Translations under genes and position numbers: made by a program
Notes under the pieces: model-generated
The model's database searches: none
Told to the model about the DNA's origin: nothing
Seen by the model: the letters and a program-made list of their open reading frames with translations, nothing else
Shown here: piece by piece, positions 1 to 13,937 of the stretch
Position numbering within the stretch: the stretch's first letter is position 1
How the letters are laid out: each line of letters begins with the position of its first letter
NCBI RefSeq assembly: GCF_019048845.1
Contig: NZ_CP077426.1
Coordinates: forward strand, 47,501-111,500
Source of the DNA: Vibrio mimicus
GTDB taxonomy: Bacteria > Pseudomonadota > Gammaproteobacteria > Enterobacterales > Vibrionaceae
Length of the DNA: 64,000 nucleotides
Reading direction: 5' to 3'

Positions 1-163
<163 letters not shown>

Positions 164-225
164 CACGAAGATTATCGTGATGAGTGTCCACACAGATTGA
201 TTCGGTTTAGATTTGAGCATCAAGT

Positions 226-301
<76 letters not shown>

Positions 302-353
302 TCTTTAAGTGCATTCGATGAGTGCTTTTAAAAATGGTTCATTCTTTGAATCT

Positions 354-366
354 TGCTCTTTAACAA
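354..366 (+). promoter_or_regulatory. boxA-like antitermination element in the 16S-23S spacer
   Basis: TGCTCTTTAACAA matches the boxA element found before 23S genes in gammaproteobacterial rrn operons. There it recruits NusB/NusE to keep RNA polymerase termination-resistant. The rest of 302-587 is A/T-rich spacer with no gene. The segment just before 23S (about 561-594) is complementary to the 23S 3' flank and would form the RNase III processing stalk. Confidence 0.6.
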
Positions 367-587
367 TTTGGAAAGCTGACAAAACAACAAATTATTGTTG
401 TTTGTAAAGTTTTCAATGTTTATCGAAAGATAAACACCAACAACACATTCAAGTGTGCTTGGTATCGAATAAGACTTCGGTCTTGTTCAAATTTGAGTCC
501 GGCAAAATCTGTCTCGCACTCATGTAAATTAAACGCGAGACAACTTAGGTTGTTTAAACAACAACCCGAAACTCCTTCGGGTTGTAT

Positions 588-3474
<2,887 letters not shown>

Positions 3475-3564
3475 ACAACACCCAAGGGGTTTTGTAGTGG
3501 ACTCAAAGCTAAGCGCATAAGAATGTGTGTGAGAATGAAAACAGCTTTCCAGATTTTAAAATTT

Positions 3565-3684
3565 TGCTTGGCGACCATAGCGTTTTGGACCCACCTGACT
3601 CCATCCCGAACTCAGAAGTGAAACGAAACAGCGTCGATGGTAGTGTGGGGTTTCCCCATGTGAGAGTAGAACATCGCCAGGCTT
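3565..3684 (+). rRNA. rrf: 5S ribosomal RNA
   Basis: A 120-nt sequence starting TGCTTGGCGACCATAGCG and ending ATCGCCAGGCTT. The terminal stem and the conserved CCCGAACTCAGAAGTGAAAC loop are clear. It lies about 90 nt after 23S in the usual 16S-23S-5S order. Confidence 0.97.
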
Positions 3685-3712
3685 TAATTTAGCACCAAGC
3701 GCTAACCAATGC

Positions 3713-3789
3713 GGAGCGGTAGTTCAGTTGGTTAGAATACCGGCCTGTCACGCCGGGGGTCGCGGGTTCGAGTCCCGTCCGCTCCGCCA
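3713..3789 (+). tRNA. tRNA-Asp (GTC), distal rrn tRNA
   Basis: A 77-nt cloverleaf starting GGAGCGGTAGTTCAG, with anticodon GTC in the loop CTGTCAC and an encoded CCA. It follows 5S by 28 nt and is most likely co-transcribed with the rRNA operon, as distal tRNA-Asp is in E. coli rrnC. Confidence 0.97.
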
Positions 3790-3820
3790 CTTATTTAGAG
3801 CTTAGGCTCACAAGAACAAC

Positions 3821-3897
<77 letters not shown>

Positions 3898-3904
3898 TAT
3901 ATTG

Positions 3905-3933
3905 AACCTCAGCAGCAATGCTGAGGTTTTTCT
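3905..3933 (+). terminator. rrn operon intrinsic terminator
   Basis: The perfect 10-bp stem AACCTCAGCA/TGCTGAGGTT has a 4-nt loop and is followed by TTTTTCTTT, directly after tRNA-Trp. From here to crcB (3934-4123) I see no gene. Confidence 0.9.
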
Positions 3934-4123
3934 TTATCTGTGTTTTGACAAATTCCAGTCAAACATCGTGATACGTGACGTATGTAACTTTTCTTATTTA
4001 CCATCTCATGCCTCCCTTCCCCCCCTATTTCTTCCTTTAATTAAATCTATTCTTGCGTTGAAATATCGCACTTTATCATTATGAATGTTTAAAATAGCTT
4101 CTCTAAATAATGGAGGAACAAGC

Positions 4124-4504
4124 ATGCCGCTATCTATGTTGGGGTTTATTGCTTTGGGTGGGGCGATTGGCGCTTGTGCCCGCTTCTTAGTCTCTGAAAT
4201 GTGCATTACTCTTTTTGGCCGGGGTTTCCCTGTGGGAACACTCACCGTGAATGTTGTTGGTTCATTCATTATGGGGGTTTTGATTGCTTGTGTTGAAAAC
4301 GAGTGGTTAAGCCCTTACCCGTGGAAACAAGTGATTGGCCTCGGTTTTCTGGGGGCATTGACGACATTCTCTACTTTCTCAATGGATAATGTGCTGTTAA
4401 TGCAACAAGGAGCCTTTTTTAAAATGGGAGCGAATGTGCTGCTCAACGTGATTTTGAGTATTTCCGCTGCTTGGCTTGGGTTCTACTGGTTAATAAAAAG
4501 TTGA
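4124..4504 (+). CDS. crcB: CrcB/Fluc fluoride ion channel
   Basis: A 126-residue four-helix membrane protein of the Fluc (CrcB) family, which forms antiparallel dimers that export fluoride through the inner membrane. The family signatures are visible: GGAIGACARF at 12-21, the conserved Asn43 in GTLTVNVVGSF, and the phenylalanine box TTFSTF at 80-85 (Phe82, Phe85). The start at 4124 has the Shine-Dalgarno TGGAGGAAC. A longer in-frame opening at 4085 has no ribosome-binding site and would add a polar extension. I saw no fluoride-riboswitch sequence upstream. It is a single gene between the rrn terminator and the thi promoter. Confidence 0.93.
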   Translation: MPLSMLGFIALGGAIGACARFLVSEMCITLFGRGFPVGTLTVNVVGSFIMGVLIACVENEWLSPYPWKQVIGLGFLGALTTFSTFSMDNVLLMQQGAFFKMGANVLLNVILSISAAWLGFYWLIKS

Positions 4505-4525
4505 TAAGTGAAACAGTCATTTTAC

Positions 4526-4554
4526 TTGGTTAACCAATAACCTTTATCTATAAT
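4526..4554 (+). promoter_or_regulatory. Predicted sigma-70 promoter of the thi operon
   Basis: A -35-like TTGGTT (4526-4531), a 17-nt spacer and a perfect -10 TATAAT (4549-4554). The predicted start near 4561 coincides with the first base of the TPP riboswitch helix P1, which supports the call. Confidence 0.75.
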
Positions 4555-4561
4555 GCTTCCA

Positions 4562-4643
4562 CTTGTCGGAGTGCCATTGGGCTGAGACCGTTTATTCGGG
4601 ATCCGTTGAACCTGATCAGGTTAATACCTGCGAAGGGAACAAG
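4562..4643 (+). promoter_or_regulatory. TPP (THI-box) riboswitch upstream of thiC
   Basis: The canonical elements are all there: P1 closed by CTTGT/ACAAG, GGAGTGCC...GGGCTGAGACC, TTGAACCTGATCAGG, and ATACCTGCGAAGGGAAC. It senses thiamine pyrophosphate and is expected to switch the thi operon off. There is no convincing terminator between it and thiC. Instead a hairpin occludes the thiC ribosome-binding site, so control is probably translational. Confidence 0.96.
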
Positions 4644-4706
4644 AGAAGACTCTCTGGGTGACCTATTATTTTTAGTAGCGATCTTACCTGTCGACTCACC
4701 TCTTAT

Positions 4707-6695
<1,989 letters not shown>

Positions 6696-6697
6696 TG

Positions 6698-7969
6698 ATG
6701 GCTCGCTTAGTTTTTCCCCGTCACATGGCTGCATTCACTGGCCGTGTGCAATCAGTGTTGTTTCTGGCTGAAAAGCAGGGATTTTCTATACAACACATCA
6801 GTTTAGATGTAGGTGATAGCCCATATTTTGTATTAATCGGTGGGTGTTCGGTAGTGATTGGCAGTGATGTGTGCTCCCCAGAGAACGCAAGTGAGCCTTT
6901 AGATTATTACATACAGTATTTAACAGGGCAGTCAGTACATCAGGCCAACTGTACTGTGAAGGTGGGGCTGCCCGATCCGCGTGACGGTGATTTCCAAATA
7001 GATCAGTGGCTTACTAAGGCGAACACTCCACAACAGATCTATTATCCATTTGCTCATACATCACTAAATTATCAGCACAATCAACATCTTGCTTGGGTGT
7101 TAGCACTGTTAGCTCTGGATTTTCCTCTTGAGGATACATTGTGTGTTGCTCGTGCCGCGATGAGTCAAGCTCAGTATGTTTCACGTGAAACATGGCCGAC
7201 ACAGTGGCAACATTTTCCTGTGGTCAAAACAGCGTCGCATTCCGCTAAAGTTGTCGCTTTCCCTGCAATTGAACAGGAGAAATTTACTCTCTACCCTGTA
7301 GTCGACGATGTGGCTTGGATTGAACTTCTATTGAAGCTTGGTGTAACAACGGTTCAATTGCGTATTAAAGATCCATCACGGCAAGACTTGGAAGCGCAAA
7401 TCTCTCGCGCAGTCAGTTTGGGGCGGGAATATGATGCACAAGTCTTTATTAACGATTACTGGCAACTGGCTATTAAGTACCATGCTTATGGTGTTCACTT
7501 GGGGCAAGAGGATCTGACGTCTGCCAATTTAGAACTGTTGTCACAAGCAGGATTGCGATTAGGCCTTTCGACCCATGGTTATTTTGAGTTAGTGAATGCG
7601 GCATGTATACAACCTAGCTATATCGCACTGGGCCATATTTTCCCCACGGCAACTAAGCAGATGCCATCAAAACCACAAGGATTGGTACGCTTGGCAGCTT
7701 ATCAAACCGTTGTTAATCAGATGCCTTATCACGGTGCTCTAGGCATACCCACGGTGGCGATTGGAGGGATTGAACTCTCAAATATTCGTGATGTGCTCGC
7801 TTGTGGAGTGACGTCAGCCGCTGTTGTTCGGGCGATCACTCTAGCTGAGAATCCAGCTTTCGCCGTGCACCAACTCTTCTCTGCGTTTTATGAGTGTAAG
7901 GAAAAGCCGTTTCTGGGTCTGAAACAGAAAATAGCCACTTTGACTCGGGAGGCTAGTGATGCTCAGTGA
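6698..7969 (+). CDS. thiE: Thiamine-phosphate synthase ThiE with a long N-terminal extension
   Basis: About 423 residues, roughly twice a stand-alone ThiE. Residues ~196-423 are the ThiE TIM barrel (FTLYPVVDD, VQLRIKDP, INDYWQLA, YGVHLGQEDL, phosphate loop AIGGI), which joins HMP-PP to thiazole phosphate. Residues 1-195 match no domain with confidence. The stretch around 130-160 (LALLALDFPLEDTLCVARAAM) resembles the last helices of ThiD-type kinases, so this may be a decayed ThiD of a ThiDE fusion (inference). GAGGAG at 6687-6692 fits an ATG at 6698; ATG 6695 overlaps the thiC stop. A parS site lies within codons ~160-165. Confidence 0.9.
   Translation: MARLVFPRHMAAFTGRVQSVLFLAEKQGFSIQHISLDVGDSPYFVLIGGCSVVIGSDVCSPENASEPLDYYIQYLTGQSVHQANCTVKVGLPDPRDGDFQIDQWLTKANTPQQIYYPFAHTSLNYQHNQHLAWVLALLALDFPLEDTLCVARAAMSQAQYVSRETWPTQWQHFPVVKTASHSAKVVAFPAIEQEKFTLYPVVDDVAWIELLLKLGVTTVQLRIKDPSRQDLEAQISRAVSLGREYDAQVFINDYWQLAIKYHAYGVHLGQEDLTSANLELLSQAGLRLGLSTHGYFELVNAACIQPSYIALGHIFPTATKQMPSKPQGLVRLAAYQTVVNQMPYHGALGIPTVAIGGIELSNIRDVLACGVTSAAVVRAITLAENPAFAVHQLFSAFYECKEKPFLGLKQKIATLTREASDAQ
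7177..7192. other. parS: parS centromere site 1 (perfect), inside thiE
   Basis: TGTTTCACGTGAAACA is the exact consensus ParB-binding palindrome of bacterial chromosomes. With the flanking A and T it is an 18-bp perfect palindrome (7176-7193). It is read through as codons Val-Ser-Arg-Glu-Thr in the N-terminal part of ThiE. It is the first of three such sites within 7 kb and is expected to nucleate ParB1 for origin segregation. Confidence 0.95.
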
Positions 7970-8738
7970 TCAACTTTTTCTGCGCTACCAACGGCAAATT
8001 AGCCTTGCTGAAGTGGATCACATCGGTCAACAAAAACTCATCAATGCGCGTATTTTGATGGTCGGGTGTGGTGGTCTTGGTTGTGTGGTGGCTCCTTATT
8101 TAGTCGGAGCTGGTATCGGGAGCCTCATCATTGCTGATGGAGATGAGTTGGAAATACACAATTTACATCGGCAGGTTATTTATCGCGAAGAACAGTTAGG
8201 AGGCAATAAGGCGGAATTACTAGCCCAACATCTCCGCCTATTGAATTCTAATGGCCGCATTCGAACCGTTCCAAGGCAAGTTGACGAGCTGATTTTGACA
8301 CTGGAAATAGATCAAGTTGATCTGGTCATTGACTGCAGTGACAACTTGGCAACCCGTCATGCCATTAACCGAGTTTGCTTTAATGCACAAGTTCCACTCA
8401 TTAGTGGTGCGGCAATCGGGTGGGAAGGATATTTGATGGCGTTTCGCTATCAGCAAAACTCGCCTTGCTATCACTGCATTGTTCCAGATATGTCGGAGAG
8501 ACAGCGCTGTAGCGACTCTGGTGTGATTGGACCCGTGGTGGGAATGGTGGGGAATGCACAAGCATTACTTGTTCTACATTATTTACTCGATAACACGCGA
8601 TTTCCTGCCGAACAATTGATGCGCTTCAATGGAATGCAAATGCAATGGCAAACCTTGCAATTGCATCAAGATAAATCCTGTCCAGTTTGCGGTATTCATT
8701 CCGCAGTAATCAAAATCAAGGAGTGTGCCCAGTGTTAG
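7959..8738 (+). CDS. thiF: Sulfur carrier protein ThiS adenylyltransferase ThiF
   Basis: A 259-residue E1-like enzyme that adenylates the ThiS C-terminus and passes sulfur to it. Visible are the nucleotide loop GCGGLG (36-41), Asp60/Asp62, Arg71-Gln72, Lys84, the zinc pairs Cys170/Cys173 and Cys241/Cys244, and the sulfur-relay cysteine Cys184 (same number as in E. coli). The start at 7959 has GGGAGG upstream and overlaps the end of thiE by 11 nt, so translation is probably coupled. Confidence 0.96.
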   Translation: MLSDQLFLRYQRQISLAEVDHIGQQKLINARILMVGCGGLGCVVAPYLVGAGIGSLIIADGDELEIHNLHRQVIYREEQLGGNKAELLAQHLRLLNSNGRIRTVPRQVDELILTLEIDQVDLVIDCSDNLATRHAINRVCFNAQVPLISGAAIGWEGYLMAFRYQQNSPCYHCIVPDMSERQRCSDSGVIGPVVGMVGNAQALLVLHYLLDNTRFPAEQLMRFNGMQMQWQTLQLHQDKSCPVCGIHSAVIKIKECAQC

Positions 8739-8935
8739 TTATATTTATCAATCAACAGCCTTTTGAAGTTGTTGCCGAAACTTCATTGCGTGAATTGCAC
8801 ACTCAGCTCAAGCTCCCGCAACAAGGCTGTGTATTTAGTCTCAATGGCGATGTGATTCCCAGAAGTGAATGGGAACACGTTGGGTTAAGTACAGGTGATC
8901 AGATTTCACTCTTTCAAGCGATAGCAGGAGGCTAA
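8732..8935 (+). CDS. thiS: Sulfur carrier protein ThiS
   Basis: A 67-residue ubiquitin-fold protein ending in the diagnostic Gly-Gly that becomes a thiocarboxylate. It uses a GTG start at 8732, set by AAGGAG at 8718-8723. The first codons overlap the last seven bases of thiF. An in-frame GTG at 8723 is too close to the ribosome-binding site, and ATG 8687 would lie far inside thiF. Confidence 0.93.
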   Translation: MLVIFINQQPFEVVAETSLRELHTQLKLPQQGCVFSLNGDVIPRSEWEHVGLSTGDQISLFQAIAGG

Positions 8936-8939
8936 TCCC

Positions 8940-9710
8940 ATGCTGAAGATTGCAGACAAAACATTTCATTCCAGATTATTTACGGGTACCGGAAAATTCT
9001 CCAACCGCACCGTCATGACTAATGCACTCGTAGCTTCGGGATCGGAGTTGGTCACCATGGCATTGAAGCGTATTGATTTCACCCAACCTAACGACGATAT
9101 TCTCGCACCTCTACTTAACATGCAGATCAACTTGCTACCCAATACATCGGGTGCCAAAACCGCGGCCGATGCCGTGTATGCGGCTCAGTTGGCACGAGAG
9201 GCTTTGGGGACATCTTGGTTAAAGTTAGAAATTCATCCCGATCCGAAATATTTAATGCCAGATCCCGTGGAGACTTTGCTGGCGGCAGAGCAGTTGGTTA
9301 AGTTGGGCTTTACCGTCTTACCTTATTGTCATGCGGACCCTGTGCTGTGCAAAAGATTGGAAGAAGTCGGATGTGCCGCCGTGATGCCGCTTGGTTCTCC
9401 GATCGGTAGTAACCAAGGCTTAGCCTCTAAAGCTTTCCTCGATATTATCATCGAACAAGCTAATGTTCCGGTGATTGTTGATGCTGGGATTGGTTCACCC
9501 TCTGATGCGGCATTAGCGATGGAATTGGGTGCCGATGCGGTGCTGGTTAACACGGCTATTGCAGCCGCTAGGGATCCAATCGCGATGGCTCAAGCCTTTA
9601 AGCTTGCAGTTGAAGCGGGACGAATGGCGTATGAGTCAGGTATGCCATCACGCTTAAGGACGGCATCAGCTTCGAGCCCGTTAACTGGATTTTTGGATTT
9701 TGCGTTATGA
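8940..9710 (+). CDS. thiG: Thiazole synthase ThiG
   Basis: A 256-residue TIM-barrel enzyme that condenses deoxyxylulose phosphate, the ThiS thiocarboxylate and dehydroglycine into thiazole phosphate. Lys95 in WLKLEIHPD is the Schiff-base lysine. Phosphate-binding motifs [11 protein letters not shown] and NTAIAAA are present. A strong AGGAGG precedes ATG 8940. It overlaps thiH by ATGA. Confidence 0.96.
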   Translation: MLKIADKTFHSRLFTGTGKFSNRTVMTNALVASGSELVTMALKRIDFTQPNDDILAPLLNMQINLLPNTSGAKTAADAVYAAQLAREALGTSWLKLEIHPDPKYLMPDPVETLLAAEQLVKLGFTVLPYCHADPVLCKRLEEVGCAAVMPLGSPIGSNQGLASKAFLDIIIEQANVPVIVDAGIGSPSDAALAMELGADAVLVNTAIAAARDPIAMAQAFKLAVEAGRMAYESGMPSRLRTASASSPLTGFLDFAL

Positions 9711-10819
9711 CGTTCATGCAGCGCTTCCAACTAATGGACTGGGATGACATTCGCCTGTCTATTCATGCCAAAACAGCAAGGGATGTGGCGCAGGCTCTCT
9801 CTTCGCACAAGCGTACATTGGAAGACTTCAAAGCACTGATTTCTCCTGCTGCAGAGCCTTATCTCGAAGCAATGGCTCAAGCCGCTTATCAAGCCACTCG
9901 TCAGCGATTTGGTAACACTATGTCGATGTATATCCCGCTTTATCTTTCGAATCTTTGTTCAAACTCATGTACCTATTGTGGTTTTTCGATGGAGCACCGA
10001 ATCAAGCGCAAAACACTGAATATTGAAGAGGTTGAACGTGAGATTGTAGCGATCAAGAAAATGGGATTTGATAGTGTCTTGCTCGTCACGGGAGAACATG
10101 AAACTAAAGTTGGTATCGACTATTTTCGCCGAGTATTGCCCATCATCAAGCGGGCATTCAGCTACGTTGCGATGGAAGTACAGCCGTTACAACAAGAAGA
10201 GTACGCTCAGCTGATTGAACTCGGGCTCGATGCCGTCATGGTCTATCAAGAAACCTATCATCCATCAACTTATGCTCAGCATCATCTACGTGGCAATAAG
10301 ATGGATTTCCAATTCCGATTGGAAACGCCGGATCGTTTGGCGAAAGCGGGGGTTGATAAGATCGGTATTGGGGCATTAATTGGTCTTGAAGATTGGCGTA
10401 CTGACTGCTTTTTTGTAGCCGCACATCTGGACTATTTACAGAGGCAGTATTGGAAAACACGCTACTCGATCTCTTTCCCACGCTTGCGCCCGTGTGAAGG
10501 TGTATTGCAACCGAAATCGGTAATGTCTGATCGGCAATTAGTTCAATTAATCTGTGCTTATCGCTTATTGAACGGTGAAGTTGAGTTATCACTTTCTACT
10601 CGTGAGTCTCCCGAATTCCGCAATCAGGTGGCCAAACTTGGGGTGACCTCGATGTCAGCGGCTTCGAAAACTCAGCCGGGGGGATACGCAGATCCAAAAG
10701 TGGAGCTAGAGCAGTTTTCTGTCAGTGATGAGCGTTCTGTGGCAGAAGTGAGCGCTGCGTTAATGACACAGGGATTACAAGTCGTTTGGCAAGATTGGCA
10801 TCGAGCCTATTCGAGATGA
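9707..10819 (+). CDS. thiH: 2-iminoacetate synthase ThiH (radical SAM)
   Basis: A 370-residue radical-SAM enzyme that cleaves tyrosine to give dehydroglycine for ThiG. The 4Fe-4S motif CSNSCTYC supplies Cys84, Cys88 and Cys91. Its presence, instead of the oxidase ThiO, marks the anaerobe-compatible route. ATG 9707 overlaps the thiG stop. It is the last gene of the thi operon; a parS site begins one base after its stop codon, and a long terminator follows. Confidence 0.96.
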   Translation: MTFMQRFQLMDWDDIRLSIHAKTARDVAQALSSHKRTLEDFKALISPAAEPYLEAMAQAAYQATRQRFGNTMSMYIPLYLSNLCSNSCTYCGFSMEHRIKRKTLNIEEVEREIVAIKKMGFDSVLLVTGEHETKVGIDYFRRVLPIIKRAFSYVAMEVQPLQQEEYAQLIELGLDAVMVYQETYHPSTYAQHHLRGNKMDFQFRLETPDRLAKAGVDKIGIGALIGLEDWRTDCFFVAAHLDYLQRQYWKTRYSISFPRLRPCEGVLQPKSVMSDRQLVQLICAYRLLNGEVELSLSTRESPEFRNQVAKLGVTSMSAASKTQPGGYADPKVELEQFSVSDERSVAEVSAALMTQGLQVVWQDWHRAYSR

Positions 10820-10835
10820 TGTTTCACGTGAAACC
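10820..10835. other. parS: parS centromere site 2, immediately after thiH
   Basis: TGTTTCACGTGAAACC differs from the consensus only in the last base. It starts one base after the thiH stop codon and is the only intergenic member of the trio. Confidence 0.93.
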
Positions 10836-10886
10836 AACTTGGTTTTAATTAGTTTGTAAAAGTTAACGCTCCAAAAAAGTTATAGA

Positions 10887-10920
10887 TAAAAGAAAACCGC
10901 CGATTGGCGGTTTTCTTTTA
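10887..10920. terminator. Bidirectional terminator between thiH and pepP
   Basis: A perfect 15-bp stem with loop GATT: TAAAAGAAAACCGCC at 10887-10901 and its complement at 10906-10920. It has T-rich arms on both strands, between convergent genes. Confidence 0.92.
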
Positions 10921-10963
10921 TCAGTAGGTTCTTGCTAAATGCATTAAACCCACGGGTATTGCG

Positions 10964-12757
10964 TTATGAATGGCTCAATGGTGACGTCGCTTGAACAAGC
11001 CATTGGCGAGTTGCCTCGTTAGTGATGAGAGGGCTCACTTCATCCCATACTTTTTGATGGTATTGATTGAGCCAATTCAACTCCGGTTTGGTCAGTAAAT
11101 TCACGTCAATCGCACGCTTATCGATCGGGCAACGAGTTAAAGACTCAAAGCCGAGGACCGAGAAATCACCTTGAGTTTGGAACTCAGAGACGAGCTCTAG
11201 GTTTTCAATACGAATCCCGAAAGCGTCAGCTCGGTAATAGCCAGGTTCATTGGACAGCACCATTCCAGGACGTAAAGCGACACTATTGTGTACTTTTGCG
11301 ATCCGCTGTGGACCCTCATGAACACTTAAAAAGTGGCCTACACCGTGGCCAGTACCATGGTCATAGTCATAGCCTTGCACCCACAAGTGTTGTCTGGCTA
11401 ACACATCCAGTTGTGAACCTGTAGTGCCTTTAGGGAAGCGGGCACGAGCTAACGCGATGTGTCCTTTGAGCACTAAAGTGAATTGTTGTTTCATCTCAGA
11501 GCTGACATTACCAATCGCAATGGTGCGGGTAATATCGGTGGTTCCATCGGTGTATTGGCCGCCAGAGTCAACCAAATACAGGCTATTCATTGAAAGCTCG
11601 CCAGGTATGGGTTGATTTTGATGGTTGTAATGACACATGGCTGCGTTGGTGCCTGCTGCGGAAATCGTATCGAAACTTAGGTCGACTAGAGTTGGGTCTT
11701 GGCGACGGAAAGCTTCCAATCGCTCAGCCAACTGCGCTTCGTTATGTAAATGACCATTGGCTACTTCATTGTCTAACCATGCGAGAAATTGCACCATGGC
11801 AGCACCATCGCGCACATGGCAAGCGCGCATTCCAGCCACTTCGACGCTGTTTTTGGCCGCTTTAGGCAGTAAGCACGGATCCGCTTCATTGATCAATTCT
11901 GCTCCCGCATTCTGCAACGTGAGTGTGAACCAAGCATTGCTAGTCGCAGAATCGAGCATGACGCGACGACCTGAGAGCTGACGCAGTTGCGCTTCAAGCT
12001 GCTCAGGATGATGTACGCGAACCGTCCCTCCCACATGGGCATCAAAGTCTGCCGCCAAGCGTACAGGGTCAAGGAAAAAATCGACACTTGCGTCGCTATG
12101 AACAATCGCGTGAGAAAGCAAAACGGGCAAGCGAGAAACATCCAAACCACGGATATTGAGTAGCCATGCGATCGAATCGAGCTCGGTAAGCACTACGCAA
12201 TCGACATTTTTAGAGCGCAAGGTGGCTGCGATCAACTCTCGCTTTTCAAGGCTAGTCTGGCCAACTCGCGCCAAAGGCATTAAGCGCATTTCAGACACGA
12301 CAGGTGCTGGGCGATCATGCCATAACCGATCAACGGGATTATCCGCTACCGAACACAGTAACACTTTCCCCGCAAGTTTTTGCTGCGCTTGAGTAAGCCA
12401 GCTGCCACGGTGCATACGTGGGTCATAACCCACTTTGGCTCCCGCTGGAAGTTGTTCCGCTAACCAACCTAAGTAAGGTTCTTCAATCAAATGGCGGTAC
12501 TCAAACAACTCAGCAGAGACCTGTTTACGTACTTGAACGGTATAGCGGCCATCAACAAAAATAGCTGCACGATTGGTAGCAACGATCGCAGCACCGGCAG
12601 AACCAGTAAAACCCGTTAACCAATGCAAGCGCTCGTTGTGTTCAGGGACATATTCACCGAGATATTCATCCTCATGAGGGATGATGAAAGCATCAAGTTG
12701 TTGGGTGTGTAGCCAATGGCGAAAATCCGCGAGGCGCTGAGCATGAGAGTTTGACAT
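10964..12757 (-). CDS. Xaa-Pro aminopeptidase, long three-domain M24B type
   Basis: A 597-residue cytosolic metallopeptidase that removes N-terminal residues preceding proline. Two creatinase-like N-terminal domains precede the pita-bread catalytic domain. Dinuclear metal ligands are visible in VDSGGQYTDGTTDITR (Asp397 and Asp408), GTGHGVGHFLSVHEGP, SNEPGYY and IRIENLELV. The length fits the eukaryote-like three-domain aminopeptidase P rather than the ~440-residue E. coli PepP. The gene converges on the thi operon. Confidence 0.88.
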   Translation of the reverse strand: MSNSHAQRLADFRHWLHTQQLDAFIIPHEDEYLGEYVPEHNERLHWLTGFTGSAGAAIVATNRAAIFVDGRYTVQVRKQVSAELFEYRHLIEEPYLGWLAEQLPAGAKVGYDPRMHRGSWLTQAQQKLAGKVLLCSVADNPVDRLWHDRPAPVVSEMRLMPLARVGQTSLEKRELIAATLRSKNVDCVVLTELDSIAWLLNIRGLDVSRLPVLLSHAIVHSDASVDFFLDPVRLAADFDAHVGGTVRVHHPEQLEAQLRQLSGRRVMLDSATSNAWFTLTLQNAGAELINEADPCLLPKAAKNSVEVAGMRACHVRDGAAMVQFLAWLDNEVANGHLHNEAQLAERLEAFRRQDPTLVDLSFDTISAAGTNAAMCHYNHQNQPIPGELSMNSLYLVDSGGQYTDGTTDITRTIAIGNVSSEMKQQFTLVLKGHIALARARFPKGTTGSQLDVLARQHLWVQGYDYDHGTGHGVGHFLSVHEGPQRIAKVHNSVALRPGMVLSNEPGYYRADAFGIRIENLELVSEFQTQGDFSVLGFESLTRCPIDKRAIDVNLLTKPELNWLNQYHQKVWDEVSPLITNEATRQWLVQATSPLSHS

Positions 12758-12891
12758 CTGAGGTTATCCTTTTTCTAAACAGTCCTTTGTTATGGCTTGT
12801 TGCATCGCAGTGAAGGAGTCAATACAGCAAGTGGACGAGAGCGAATAAGCTACTCCTTTTATGTACGCTGCGCAAATATCTGACTATGGAT

Positions 12892-13833
12892 TCAACGTAA
12901 ATGAAGGGTATTGGTTTGTATCACTTCACGCAGCCAACGTAATGCAGGATCGCCTTCTCGATCACGATGCCAGAACAGGGTATAGGCCATCGGCGGAAGC
13001 TCAATCGGTAGTGGGAGTTCAACTAGACCAAGCTGCTTCACGACTAATTGGGTAAAGTGGCTTGGTGCCGTAAACACAAAGTCGGTATAGGTACACAAAC
13101 TAGCGGCACTATTGAAATCAGGCACCGTGATGGCGATGTCGCGCTCACAACCGATATCTGCGAGGCGATAGTCAAGTAGCCACCGATCATTGCCATCACA
13201 ACGGACTTGTACGTGCCGCTGGCTCAGATAGCTCGCGAGGTTCCATTCTTGAGTGAGCAGTGGATGATCGTGGCGTACTACACAGCGCTGCTGATCGCGA
13301 AACAGCTCTTGTTCACAGATGTCTGTAGGGGGCAGCATGGTCAGCTTGGCATCGTTGATGTCAATGTCTCTTCCGGTTAGCCCAAAATCCAGTTCACCGA
13401 CTTGCAGCTTACGAAAGGTTTGATCACTCCATGAGTGGGTGCTGATACTAAGATGGGGCCCATGATGAAAAATGGTGGGTAAAAAATAGGGCATGATCAG
13501 TGGATAGGCACTTTCTACCGCGGCAATTTGAAAGCGGTATTCACTCGATTGAGGTGAGAACTGGGCTGGCTGGGTAAGCAGTTCAAGCTGATTGACCAAT
13601 ACATCGAGTTTGGGTTTTAAAAATAGAGCCTTAGGCGTTGCATTTAAACCATAAGAAGTGCGAACAAAAAGGGGATCATCAAATTGCTCACGCAGTTTAG
13701 CCAATGATTTACTAACGGCTGATTGGCTAAGACACAAACGAGCGGCGGCACGTGTGACGCTGAGCTCTTCGATTAATACCTTTAAGCAGACCAGAAGATT
13801 GAGGTCGATTCGCGCGAGTTTTTCAATTTGCAT
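12892..13833 (-). CDS. LysR-family transcriptional regulator
   Basis: 313 residues from the ATG at 13833 (MQIEKLARIDLNLL), the usual LysR opening. An upstream ATG at 13908 would add 25 atypical residues. The N-terminal winged helix (VTRAAARLCLSQSAVSKSLAKLREQ) is followed by a periplasmic-binding-like effector domain. It is divergent from the MFS pump gene across ~100 bp, so it may control that gene. The ligand is unknown. Confidence 0.88.
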   Translation of the reverse strand: MQIEKLARIDLNLLVCLKVLIEELSVTRAAARLCLSQSAVSKSLAKLREQFDDPLFVRTSYGLNATPKALFLKPKLDVLVNQLELLTQPAQFSPQSSEYRFQIAAVESAYPLIMPYFLPTIFHHGPHLSISTHSWSDQTFRKLQVGELDFGLTGRDIDINDAKLTMLPPTDICEQELFRDQQRCVVRHDHPLLTQEWNLASYLSQRHVQVRCDGNDRWLLDYRLADIGCERDIAITVPDFNSAASLCTYTDFVFTAPSHFTQLVVKQLGLVELPLPIELPPMAYTLFWHRDREGDPALRWLREVIQTNTLHLR

Positions 13834-13937
13834 AAGATTTTCCAAAATGGAATAACAGCAATGACGAGATACCACTGTTTTGCATATCTTGCCATGCGTA
13901 TCATGCATTGATCTTTAAAAATGAGCCGGAGTGTGAA

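Noticed and set aside
3902..4084. Plus-strand 60-codon frame before crcB
   Set aside because: Begins in the rrn terminator hairpin, with no family signal.
3934..4123. Fluoride riboswitch upstream of crcB
   Set aside because: None of the conserved fluoride riboswitch sequence blocks are visible.
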